This document shows, one piece after another, positions 35,614 through 44,027 of a stretch of 64,000 nt of DNA. Under the pieces are notes generated by a model. The model searched no databases. It saw nothing but the letters and a program-made list of their open reading frames with translations, and was not told the DNA's origin. Origin of the DNA: Lachnoclostridium sp. UBA1308 (GTDB lineage Bacteria; Bacillota; Clostridia; Lachnospirales; Lachnospiraceae); NCBI GenBank assembly GCA_002307215.1, contig DBTU01000023.1, forward strand, positions 64,777 to 128,776, written 5' to 3'. The position numbers were made by a program, and so were the translations under genes. Position 1 is the first letter of the stretch. Each line of letters begins with the position of its first letter.

Positions 35614-36069
35614 TTAGGGTGTCATTCCGGGAATAAAATTGCGTACCCCAACATAAACGATGAGTATTGCAATCACAATCAAATAATAGTTAAGCTTTCT
35701 GGGAAGCAGCTTTATATGCCTTCCAAAACTGAAAGTTGCTAATTCCAGATATGCCAGTAGGATGAAAATTCCAAACACAATCGGACATATATTATATCTG
35801 ATTGCAGCTATCAGATCACCCTGCATCAGTGCCTTCACGCATCTTGTATCACCGCAGGCGGGGCAGTACAGATGAAAATGTGCATATACCGGGCAGGGAG
35901 GAAGCTTTGCGGCCAGAGTAAAAAGTAAGTTCTGTGTCAGAAAGACGATAAAGAGAATTAACGGTAATATAATTACAACCGCCTTATACAGCATACGGGA
36001 TTTGTCTTTCAAGGAGAGCCTCCGTTCATTAATCATTATATTGGTAAAGGAGTGTTGATCTTTTTGCAT
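35614..36069 (-). CDS. DUF2752 membrane protein
   Basis: A 151-residue protein. The family motif CPACGDTRCVKAL (about residues 69-81) is intact, flanked by three or four membrane helices (about 30-50, 95-115, 128-145). A second conserved Cys lies at CPVYAH (about 58). DUF2752 proteins have no established function. No ribosome site is visible for the outer start, and an inner ATG at residue 12 (MINERR) could be the real one. It converges with the DUF4190 gene across the terminator at 35527. Confidence 0.85.
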   Translation of the reverse strand: MQKDQHSFTNIMINERRLSLKDKSRMLYKAVVIILPLILFIVFLTQNLLFTLAAKLPPCPVYAHFHLYCPACGDTRCVKALMQGDLIAAIRYNICPIVFGIFILLAYLELATFSFGRHIKLLPRKLNYYLIVIAILIVYVGVRNFIPGMTP

Positions 36070-36169
36070 TATAACATATCATTAATACATTGAAAATGAA
36101 AAGAGCGGAAGTTATCGGAAGAAAAACAGAATTTAAAACATAGTAAGCATACTATATTACATAAAATAC

Positions 36170-36198
36170 TTGTGATGTCTGAGATTATGTTTTATAAT
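36170..36198 (+). promoter_or_regulatory. Sigma-A promoter of the metF/metH transcript
   Basis: TTGTGA (36170-36175) and TATAAT (36193-36198) with a 17-bp spacer. The transcript would begin near 36205, just ahead of the leader structure. Confidence 0.7.
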
Positions 36199-36215
36199 AG
36201 GGAAAATTACGAGAT

Positions 36216-36290
36216 GGTAACGGTGATTGATTCGTAATCAGTAACTATTCGGTTCGAAAGAACCGCAGTGACTGAATAGTCACCGTTATC
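36216..36290 (+). promoter_or_regulatory. Structured leader upstream of the homocysteine methyltransferase/MTHFR gene
   Basis: GGTAACGGTGA (36216-36226) pairs with TCACCGTTATC (36280-36290). Inside, CGGTTC-GAAA-GAACCG (36250-36265) is a perfect GNRA-type tetraloop hairpin, ACTATTC may pair with GAATAGT, and TGATT pairs with AATCA. The structure begins about 10 nt after the predicted start of transcription and ends about 15 nt before the ribosome site. It does not match S-box, T-box or cobalamin riboswitch consensus as far as I can recall. It has no T-run. Confidence 0.6.
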
Positions 36291-36316
36291 AAATACAATA
36301 GGTCAGGATGATTTGG

Positions 36317-38116
36317 ATGCAGCTGAAGGAATATCTAAAAAATAATAGTTTGATACCGGACGGTTCTATGGGAACCTATTACTGTGGTTTGGCCAATCAA
36401 GCCGGTGCGATATCTGAACTGGCGAATCTGTCGAATCCTGAGATTATTCAACAGATTCATCAAGATTATATAAAGGCCGGAGCTAGTATGCTTCGAACGA
36501 ATACATTTGCAGCAAACCGGACTCTGCTTAGAATGGAAGTCGAAGAACAGAAGCGGTTAATAAAGGCTGCTTGCGAGATAGCAAAGCGAGCAGTTGAGGA
36601 AGTAAAGACTACAATAAGCGTTTCGCCTCAGGTTTGGATTATGGGTGACATCGGCCCCATCCCTGAGAATGCCGATTCGAAGGAAGCGGATATACTTGAT
36701 GAATATCGTTTGATGTGCGATGTCTTTCTGGAAGAAGGATTGGACGGTATTCATTTTGAGACCTTTTCGGATCTGAAATATGTGGAAAAGCTTGTACCTT
36801 ATATCAAGGATAAGAACAAAGAAGCATTTATTATAGTAAGCTTTTCAGTAAATAAAAATGGGTATACCCAGTCAGGTATTCGTGCAGAGCGGATACTGGA
36901 AAGAGCAAGTCAGAATGAGGGAATTGATGCTTGCGGTCTCAACTGCGGTATCGGTTCCGGCCATATGTACCAGATTTTAAAGAAATCGAGCCTTCCCACC
37001 AATAAGTTCCTCTATGCAGCACCGAATGCCGGATATCCTGAACATATGCAGAACCGAATGGTATTTATGGATAATGCTGCATATTTTGCAGAGAATATGA
37101 AACGTATCGCAAATCTAGGGATTAACATTCTTGGGGGCTGCTGTGGAACAACTCCGGAATATATAGCAATCATGAGAGAAACATTACCTATTCATGAGCA
37201 GATACCCACAAGAATACAGATGAATACTGAGTCAGATCATAATCAAGGGATTTTACAGGAGAACGATTTGGCACGTATGTTTAAGAATGGTCAAAAGGTA
37301 CTTGCGGTGGAACTGGATCCGCCCTTTGATGCAGATATTGATAAGGTCATGGAATGTGCCCATACTCTGAAGGAGATTGGTGCGGATATAATTACATTTG
37401 CTGATTCCCCGCTTGGAAGAAGTCGTGTTGATTCTATTTTAATGAGTATTAAGATAGCAGAAGAAACCGGCCTAAAGGTAATGCCACATATCTGTTGCAG
37501 AGATCGTAACATGATATCCATGCGTTCGACACTGCTTGGGGCTTATATCCATGGTATTCGAAATCTTCTCTTGGTAACGGGAGATCCGGTGCCCGGAGAT
37601 AACCGGACCAATACAACAGGGGTGTTTGATTATAATGCAATTCAATTAATGGATTTTGTAAAGGAAATGAATATCGAGCACTTTAGTAAGGAGCCGTATC
37701 TTTATGGCGGTGCATTGAACTACGGAAGAGGAAGTTTAGATAGTATTATAGAGCGTATGAAGAGAAAAATCGAAGCCGGTGCCGCTTATTTCCTGACTCA
37801 GCCGATTTATGCGAAAGAAGATGTGGAAAGAATCAGAACCATTAAGGAAAAGGTGGATACCAAAATATTATGCGGTATTATGCCGCTGGTAAGCTATCGA
37901 AATGCCTGCTTTATTAAAAATGAATTTACAGGAATATATGTCCCTGACGAGATTGTAAGCAGATATCATCCTGATATGTCCAAGGAAGAAGCTGAACAGA
38001 CTGGCGCCACCATAGCTCGTGAGGTCATGGATCTACTGGAACCGATTGCCGACGGTTATTATTTTATGCTACCGTTTAACAGGGTTAGCTTAATGGAGAA
38101 GATACTTAAAAAATAG
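36317..38116 (+). CDS. Bifunctional homocysteine S-methyltransferase / 5,10-methylenetetrahydrofolate reductase
   Basis: About 599 residues. Residues 1-290 are the homocysteine methyltransferase domain (PDGSMGTYYCG, ACGLNCGIGSGHM, NILGGCCGTTPEY, with Zn-binding Cys in NCG and GGCCG). Residues 310-600 are the MTHFR domain (AVELDPPFDAD, then LVTGDPVPGDN and FLTQPIYAKEDV). The layout matches Bacillus YitJ. It makes 5-methyl-THF and can pass it toward methionine. An ATG nine bases earlier lacks spacing from the AGG site, so the ATG at 36317 is preferred; this is not certain. metH follows 18 bp later. Confidence 0.92.
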   Translation: MQLKEYLKNNSLIPDGSMGTYYCGLANQAGAISELANLSNPEIIQQIHQDYIKAGASMLRTNTFAANRTLLRMEVEEQKRLIKAACEIAKRAVEEVKTTISVSPQVWIMGDIGPIPENADSKEADILDEYRLMCDVFLEEGLDGIHFETFSDLKYVEKLVPYIKDKNKEAFIIVSFSVNKNGYTQSGIRAERILERASQNEGIDACGLNCGIGSGHMYQILKKSSLPTNKFLYAAPNAGYPEHMQNRMVFMDNAAYFAENMKRIANLGINILGGCCGTTPEYIAIMRETLPIHEQIPTRIQMNTESDHNQGILQENDLARMFKNGQKVLAVELDPPFDADIDKVMECAHTLKEIGADIITFADSPLGRSRVDSILMSIKIAEETGLKVMPHICCRDRNMISMRSTLLGAYIHGIRNLLLVTGDPVPGDNRTNTTGVFDYNAIQLMDFVKEMNIEHFSKEPYLYGGALNYGRGSLDSIIERMKRKIEAGAAYFLTQPIYAKEDVERIRTIKEKVDTKILCGIMPLVSYRNACFIKNEFTGIYVPDEIVSRYHPDMSKEEAEQTGATIAREVMDLLEPIADGYYFMLPFNRVSLMEKILKK

Positions 38117-38134
38117 GAAAGGGTGGTATCGCCA

Positions 38135-40660
38135 ATGACAAAACAAGAATTTATCAAATTGGTTCAGTCAAAAATCGTATTACTGGATGGAGCCACGGGA
38201 AGTAATCTTCAAATGCGCGGAATGCCGGTAGGAGTATGCCCGGAGGAATGGATACTAGAGAATCCGCAGACTTTGATCAAGCTTCAGGAAGAGTTTCTGG
38301 AAGCCGGTTCGGATATCATACTGGCTCCTACATTTACGGCAAATCGGATTAAGCTGGAAGAGTATGGTCTGGAGCAACGTATTGCTGAAATTAATAAAGG
38401 ACTGGTTGCATTATCTAGAAAAGCTGTGGAGCAATATGCTGTCAAGAATAGCAGAAGGGTATATATTGCGGCAGACTTATCCATGACCGGAGTTCAGGTA
38501 CAACCGGTGGGGCCGCTTTCCTTTGAGGAACTGGTGGAAGTTTATAAGGAACAGATGGGTTATATCATATCAGAGGGTGTTGATCTGGTAGTGATTGAAA
38601 CCATGATGAGCCTGCAAGAATGCAGAGCTGCTCTTTTGGCGGTGAAGGAGACCTGCGAGCTTCCTGTCATGGTATCCCTGACATTTGATATTAGTGGCAG
38701 AACGTTGTTTGGAACCGATCCTAAGACGGCTGTCATCGTACTTCAGAGTATGGGAGCGGATGCAGTAGGAGTGAACTGCTCCACCGGACCGGATAAGATG
38801 TATGAAATTGTTATGCAAATGAAGAAATATGCTAATATACCGATTATGGCGAAGCCCAATGCAGGGCTCCCGATGCTAATCGAAGGAAAGACTGTATTTC
38901 CCATGGAGGCTGATGAATTTGCGGCTGAAATGGAGAAGCTTGTGGAGGCAGGAGCTAATCTGGTCGGTGGTTGCTGTGGTTCTACTGCAGAGCATATCAA
39001 AAAGCTGGCAGACGTGGTCAAGAATAAGAGGCCGGAGCCGATGGGGACAAAGCATATCAGAGCGCTAACCACGGAACGAAATACGCTTGAAATCGAACTT
39101 GACGGAAAGTTCATGATTGTGGGAGAGAGAATTAACCCCACCGGTAAGAAGGATTTGCAAGCAGAATTGAAGTGCGAAAGCTATAACATTGTTAATAAAA
39201 TGGCTCAGGAGCAGGCAGAGCTCGGAGCTTCTATCCTTGATATCAATGTAGGTATGAATGGAATAGATGAAAAAGAAACCATGTTACAGGTGATTCAGGA
39301 GGTGATAACGGCGGTAGAGGTTCCCTTGTGTATTGATTCCAGCCACGTTCCGATTGTTGAGGCTGCGTTAAGAAGCTATCCGGGAAGAGCCTTGATTAAT
39401 TCGATTTCATTGGAAAAAGAGAAATTTGAGAAGCTGATTCCGATTGCTAAGAAGTATGGTGCAATGTTTATTCTGCTTCCGTTATCGGACCTGGGACTGC
39501 CCAAGGACACGGAAGAGAAGAAGGAGATTATTCACACCATTCTTGACAGGGCATTTGCGCTTGGGCTGACGAAGGAGGACATCGTTGTCGATGGACTTGT
39601 CAATACGGTCGGAGCAAATCAGACAGCGGCAATCGACGCCCTATGGACGATACGCTATTGTAAAGAAGAATTAGGGGTTGCTACAATCGTCGGTTTGTCC
39701 AATATATCCTTTGGTCTTCCGGAACGCCAGTTTATCAATAGCACGTTCCTGTCTATTGCAATTCAGGCCGGATTAACAATGGCGATTGCAAATCCCTCAC
39801 AGGACCTTCTCGTAAATACGGCTCTGGCAGCAGATTTGCTCCGCGGTGTAGAGGATAGTGCAACCCGTTACATTGATCGGGTGACCTCAAGGCCTACAGT
39901 TATAAGTTCAGGAAAAGCAGCCACATTACCGGAAAGAATATCGGATACGGGTAAGCTTGAAACAAAGGGTAAAGTGGAGTTGAGTGATACTTTGAAATCC
40001 GACAATGCTACGGATCAAGTTATGTCACAAAACAGTCGAGATATCTATCATTCTGTAATAAAAGGAAATAAGAAGATTATTATTTCGTTAGTGGAGCAGG
40101 AATTAAGTAATGGAACTTCTCCGGAAACACTGATTGAGCAAGTGCTGATTCCGGCAATTACTGAAGTGGGACGTCTGTATGACCAACAGATCTATTTTCT
40201 TCCCCAGCTGATATCCGGTGCAGAAGCCATGAAGACAGCAATTGATTATCTGGAGCCTAAACTGCAGAAAAAACAGGCTAATGCTAAGGGAACGATCGTG
40301 ATTGCAACAGTTGCAGGCGATATCCATGATATCGGTAAGAACCTGGTTAGCTTAATGCTCAAAAATTACGGCTTTCGGGTAATTGATTTGGGTAAAGATG
40401 TACCAACAGAACATATCATTCAGACAGCCATAAAGGAAAATGCTGATATCATTGCATTATCCGCACTAATGACAACCACAATGGTAGAGATGGAACGCGT
40501 GGTTGAGCAGGCGAAGAGGGCCGGATTGAAAGCAAAAATAATCATCGGCGGTGCGGTTATCACCGAAAGCTATGCAGATGAAATCGGTGCGGATGGATAT
40601 TCTCCGGATGCCCAGGCCGCAGTTGCACTGGTTAAAAAACTGATGTTTTCCCATAGGTAA
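38135..40660 (+). CDS. metH: Cobalamin-dependent methionine synthase MetH
   Basis: An 841-residue enzyme with the homocysteine domain (about residues 5-290, with VGGCCGST), the pterin-binding domain (about 315-600, IVGERINPTGKKDLQ and LDINVGMNG), and the cobalamin modules (cap about 640-730, then the B12-binding DIHDIGKNL motif near 755, whose His is the cobalt ligand). The C-terminal reactivation domain of E. coli MetH is absent, as in many Clostridia, so a separate reactivating protein is likely elsewhere. A GTG 12 bp earlier is less likely than this ATG. Coupled with the MTHFR fusion upstream. A B12-free MetE is encoded at 9.6 kb. Confidence 0.95.
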   Translation: MTKQEFIKLVQSKIVLLDGATGSNLQMRGMPVGVCPEEWILENPQTLIKLQEEFLEAGSDIILAPTFTANRIKLEEYGLEQRIAEINKGLVALSRKAVEQYAVKNSRRVYIAADLSMTGVQVQPVGPLSFEELVEVYKEQMGYIISEGVDLVVIETMMSLQECRAALLAVKETCELPVMVSLTFDISGRTLFGTDPKTAVIVLQSMGADAVGVNCSTGPDKMYEIVMQMKKYANIPIMAKPNAGLPMLIEGKTVFPMEADEFAAEMEKLVEAGANLVGGCCGSTAEHIKKLADVVKNKRPEPMGTKHIRALTTERNTLEIELDGKFMIVGERINPTGKKDLQAELKCESYNIVNKMAQEQAELGASILDINVGMNGIDEKETMLQVIQEVITAVEVPLCIDSSHVPIVEAALRSYPGRALINSISLEKEKFEKLIPIAKKYGAMFILLPLSDLGLPKDTEEKKEIIHTILDRAFALGLTKEDIVVDGLVNTVGANQTAAIDALWTIRYCKEELGVATIVGLSNISFGLPERQFINSTFLSIAIQAGLTMAIANPSQDLLVNTALAADLLRGVEDSATRYIDRVTSRPTVISSGKAATLPERISDTGKLETKGKVELSDTLKSDNATDQVMSQNSRDIYHSVIKGNKKIIISLVEQELSNGTSPETLIEQVLIPAITEVGRLYDQQIYFLPQLISGAEAMKTAIDYLEPKLQKKQANAKGTIVIATVAGDIHDIGKNLVSLMLKNYGFRVIDLGKDVPTEHIIQTAIKENADIIALSALMTTTMVEMERVVEQAKRAGLKAKIIIGGAVITESYADEIGADGYSPDAQAAVALVKKLMFSHR

Positions 40661-40749
40661 TTATGAAAGCTTTGACAGGCATAGATATTAGATATTTCAA
40701 TAACCGCTTTCAATGGTTAGATAATAAATATCATTGGAGGCTCAAAATC
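40661..40749. other. Spacer between metH and the transposase remnant
   Basis: Short. Contains ATGGTTAGATAATAAATATCATTG-like near-repeats but no clear terminator. Nothing further seen. Confidence 0.3.
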
Positions 40750-41290
40750 TATCCAATCGAATTATCGAGGACCACCTGTTGAATAATTCCTTTAAGTTGC
40801 AACCGAAATGCCTGAAATGCAACCCTTGATTCACCGTATTGTCCTCAATTGACCATCGGTTACTGTAAATCCTTACAATTTCGGCATCTGATAAGCTACA
40901 ATAAGTATGCAACAAGTATGCAGCAAATATAAGCATGTTTTTTTGCGATTGTGGATTACTGTGATTTCAACTGGAATACTGTTCTTGGTAGCACAACCAA
41001 GGAAACGGAGACAGCCTGACCATCCTAGGATTAAAAGCGTGTATTCTTTTGAAATTTATGACTCAAATGATCATAAATTTTCGTAAGGATTTCAACATTT
41101 TTACTACAATTGAGTTAAATGACGGGATAACCCAGAATCAGGGCTTTAATACGTTCAGAACTAGTCAGTTCACCGAAAGTAGAAGTTACCTTTGTAGCCA
41201 AGAATTTTTTCCGGTTAGAAGATGTTTCATTCAGAAATTTGTAATAAGCATTCTTAGAAACAGTTTGGTCTTTCCGTTATAATTCAGGAA
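40750..41290 (-). pseudogene. Degenerate IS4-like transposase
   Basis: Read on the minus strand, scattered pieces match IS4-type DDE transposases: KNAYYKFLNETSSNRKKFLATKV then TFGELTSSERIKALILGYPVI, then after a stop CSKNVEILTKIYDHLSHKFQK, and finally DAEIVRIYSNRWSIED, whose RWSIE/Y-region matches the catalytic Glu segment (compare IIRIYGKRWDIE). Stops and frame changes interrupt it, and the first catalytic Asp is replaced (PVI then stop). A remnant of an insertion sequence rather than a live element. Confidence 0.75.
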
Positions 41291-41490
41291 AGAGAATAAA
41301 TTCTTTGACTTTGTGCTTGAAAAATGGAACACCACTGATTTATATGCTGTTTAAAAACAATGCAGGTATATACGATTAACCGCCTGTGTTTTATAGTGGA
41401 GCTCCTTGATACTATTTTCAAAAAGGTTGAGGTAGTCAAAAACTTTTATTACTATTTGTGCCGTCACTTGGCTTTGGAATGGAGATTTAT
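41291..41490. other. Spacer between the transposase remnant and the orphan gene
   Basis: About 200 bases with no convincing ORF. A GGAG ribosome site (about 41480) serves the following gene. Confidence 0.35.
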
Positions 41491-42402
41491 ATGAAAAAAA
41501 TATATAAGGGATTTGGTATTATAATAATATTAATTATATTCTTAATTTCAGCATTTAATAATTTGAATTCAAATAATGATTTGAAGAATTCTAACATTGA
41601 TAGATCAATTTTGAATATAAGTAAATCTCCAGACATTTTTTTTTATGATAATGATAAAAAAATACAAATTGAAAAAATAAAAGAAACTGTAAATAATTTC
41701 TTTATCAATGGATATAGGAATCATAATATGCAATGTAAAGAAAATGAAAAATTACATGAAGGTGAAAATGTGTATTATAATGTATACTATGTTGGAAAAA
41801 ATCTTCTCTTTGCTAAATTCTTAGACAAAGAGGATCAAGAATTTAATTATAATTTTTCATATTTTAAAATAATTTCAAGCACATCCTTACAGCAAGAAGG
41901 GATTACGGATAAAGATCTACTCGATAGCATATGGAATGCAAAAGATTTGCTTTATGTTTACAGTGGCAATTTTATTGTAAATTCAAATAATTATGATGAT
42001 TTCAATGGAAAAGAGAAAATGAAGGAAGAGTTAGAAGAAAGTATTAAATATCGATATTTTGATTTTTCTGAAAAAAAATCTCCATCAGATAATCCGATTT
42101 TTTATGAAACAGATAAAACTCGTAAAGTATATTTGCTTGATTTTGATGATAAATCCTCATATTATAGCATTCTTGTATTTACAGATAATGGGTATGTATA
42201 TGCTGCTAATATTGAATATGTTGGAACAAATAATGATCATTATATTTATCAAATTAATGAAACAGAAAAGTATAAGTATGATGATATTAATAATTATGAT
42301 GAGGCTTCGAATTCAGACAACCAATTATCAATCTTTATTAATTTTTATAAATATACATTGAATCATATCATTAGTACTATTAGTGAAAATGAACTTGGTT
42401 GA
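41491..42402 (+). CDS. AT-rich orphan protein, probably membrane-anchored and exported
   Basis: A 303-residue protein. A single N-terminal hydrophobic segment (about residues 7-24, FGIIIILIIFLISAF) looks like a signal anchor; the rest is hydrophilic and rich in Asn, Asp, Glu, Lys and Tyr. No lipobox Cys is present. An outer ATG at 41458 lies 33 bp upstream, but GGAG before the MKKIYKG start at 41491 is the better site. The gene is markedly more AT-rich than its neighbours (strong A/T third positions), and it lies beside a degenerate transposase. This suggests transfer from a lower-GC source. No known family. Confidence 0.7.
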   Translation: MKKIYKGFGIIIILIIFLISAFNNLNSNNDLKNSNIDRSILNISKSPDIFFYDNDKKIQIEKIKETVNNFFINGYRNHNMQCKENEKLHEGENVYYNVYYVGKNLLFAKFLDKEDQEFNYNFSYFKIISSTSLQQEGITDKDLLDSIWNAKDLLYVYSGNFIVNSNNYDDFNGKEKMKEELEESIKYRYFDFSEKKSPSDNPIFYETDKTRKVYLLDFDDKSSYYSILVFTDNGYVYAANIEYVGTNNDHYIYQINETEKYKYDDINNYDEASNSDNQLSIFINFYKYTLNHIISTISENELG

Positions 42403-43080
42403 ATTGTCATGAGACTTTTATTCTCAAGGCATTCATTAGGTTATCAATAGAGCATTATGTAATATTGTATTATTGAAAGGTTTTGCGATGACAATATTAT
42501 CCAAATCTACAGAAATACTAAAAGAATTAACGGAGCCTCTTGCATGGAAACAGTATGAGGACTAAGCTACGTGTTTGCAATGAATGAATTATTCTAAAAC
42601 CACATCGAAAAATCTACGTCTTTTTATAATAAAACCTGAGTAGGAACAGGCCTTGGAATTTCGGCATCGAGTATTCCTCACCATCTCGCAGGAGGAATGA
42701 TACCTTTAATACATATATTTACACTGATACCAGATAAGCCTCTGGTCTTTTATCGTGTCCTAAATGTTGATAGGTATAAGTTTAGAGTTGTCTTTTTAGG
42801 TCTATGCAGTCCTCTTTTTTCAGTTTATGATACTCTTATTTTTGTCAAAAATTTGTCCTTGACCTTGACTTTTGAACCGGTTTAAGGATCTAGAGGGAGT
42901 TGACTTCCTTTTGGCATGCCTATCTTCTATATTATACGGCAAAAAAAGCAAAAAAACAACCTGCATTTCGCTTACAAATGTAACTTTTTGTTTTCAAAAC
43001 CTGCAATTCGGTTACAAAAGTTGCATCTCGCGATACTATTAAGCCGGTTTAAGGACCTTTTAGATAAAACAATTATTAAA
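42403..43080. other. Decayed intergenic region with direct repeats
   Basis: About 680 bases. CCGGTTTAAGGA occurs twice (near 42878 and 43043). Two stretches, near 42950 and 42999, share a CCTGCAxTTCGxTTACAAA motif like the ends of insertion sequences. A frame from about 42488 (MTILSKSTEILKELTEP) stops after 26 codons. A 62-codon frame at 42697 has no ribosome site and unclear origin. I take this as an old insertion graveyard. Confidence 0.4.
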
Positions 43081-43143
43081 CAATAAGAATTTATTGATAA
43101 ACAATAAATTCTTATTGACAAACGGGTTTTCTAGTGATATATT
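43081..43143 (+). promoter_or_regulatory. Promoter with 16-bp palindrome overlapping the -35
   Basis: TTGACA (43115-43120) and TATATT (43138-43143) have a 17-bp spacer. A perfect inverted repeat, CAATAAGAATTTATTG and CAATAAATTCTTATTG (43081-43096 and 43102-43117), ends inside the -35. The AAGGAGG-like site at 43144 is not followed by an ATG, so a leader of about 180 bases lies before the DUF2975 gene. Confidence 0.75.
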
Positions 43144-43326
43144 TAGGAGGAAGAAATCAGAAGAAATCCGAAAGCTGAATTGGAATCCGAGGTTCTAGTT
43201 TGCAAATTTAACTTCCGATTCGGTATATCTCTTGCAAGACTAAATTCCAGTAATCAAAGATTAGGGAAGAAATTCGATTACTATCAAGGTGAAGGATGAA
43301 ATTTGAATTTAGCGAGGAGGATATTT

Positions 43327-43776
43327 ATGAAAAAAAGTCCATTGATCAGTTTTACAAAAATATTGTTAGATTTCATGTTTTATTCCGGAATTCTCGTGTG
43401 TGTTACGGTTCCGGGTAGCTTTTTACTGGTAGGGAAGTACTTTGGAATCTTTCGAAAATTTTATATTCCCTTTTGTATCATTTTCATGATAGCGGGCATA
43501 TTTGCGCTCGTGTTATTATGGGAGCTTCGGAATATATTTCGCACGGTAATTCATTCGAATCCATTTGTTAAAGAGAATGTGAAGTCCTTACAACGAATGG
43601 GTAATTGCTCCTTTATTATTGCTGTCAGTATGGCAGTTAGGCTGGTATTTATCATTACCCCTGCAGCGCTTGTTCTGGTAGCAGTATTTCTGATTGCCGG
43701 ATTGTTTTCCCTGGTGCTTTCGCAAGTATTTGACCAGGCAGTCACTTATAAACTGGAAAATGATTTAACCATCTAA
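43327..43776 (+). CDS. DUF2975 membrane protein
   Basis: A 149-residue protein with four membrane helices (about residues 12-32, 47-66, 95-115, 120-140). The helix 2-3 loop has LRNIFRTVIHSNPFVKENVKSLQRMG, matching the DUF2975 pattern of a PF-rich loop. DUF2975 genes are typically followed by a small XRE-type regulator, as here. An outer ATG at 43303 lacks a site; GAGGAGG before 43327 is correct. Function unknown; possibly a membrane partner of the regulator. Confidence 0.88.
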   Translation: MKKSPLISFTKILLDFMFYSGILVCVTVPGSFLLVGKYFGIFRKFYIPFCIIFMIAGIFALVLLWELRNIFRTVIHSNPFVKENVKSLQRMGNCSFIIAVSMAVRLVFIITPAALVLVAVFLIAGLFSLVLSQVFDQAVTYKLENDLTI

Positions 43777-43788
43777 GGAGGGCCATGA

Positions 43789-43998
43789 ATGATAATCGTT
43801 AATTTGGATGTAGTAATGGCACAGAGAAAGATGGGCCTCACAGAGCTTGCCGAACAGGTGGATATTACATTGGCGAATCTTTCTATATTAAAAAATAATA
43901 AGGCCAAGGCAATAAGGTTTGGTACACTGGAAGCAATCTGTAAAGCTCTGAAATGTCAGCCGGGGGATATCCTTCAATATGTTGAAGGGGAGAAATAA
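43789..43998 (+). CDS. Small XRE/Cro-type helix-turn-helix regulator
   Basis: A 69-residue DNA-binding protein: MGLTELAEQVDITLANLSILKN (about residues 11-32) is the helix-turn-helix, followed by RFGTLEAICKALKCQPGDILQY, the standard end of the compact YozG/DUF2975-linked family. Start by AAGGAGGG. It follows DUF2975 by 12 bp. It could bind the palindrome at 43081, which lies at the promoter of its own transcript; that is inference. Confidence 0.92.
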   Translation: MIIVNLDVVMAQRKMGLTELAEQVDITLANLSILKNNKAKAIRFGTLEAICKALKCQPGDILQYVEGEK

Positions 43999-44027
43999 AA
44001 ATTGAATGAGATGGGAGGATTTTAAGA

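Noticed and set aside
36216..36290. Rho-independent terminator before the MTHFR fusion gene
   Set aside because: The structure has no following T-run and is followed by the ribosome site of the gene.
40742..41282. Intact transposase or small genes in the metH downstream region
   Set aside because: The matching fragments are broken by stops and frame changes and lack the first catalytic Asp; treated as a remnant.
42697..42885. 62-codon frame as a gene
   Set aside because: Although GGAGGA precedes it, the frame has no recognisable homology and is surrounded by decayed sequence; left as unassigned.
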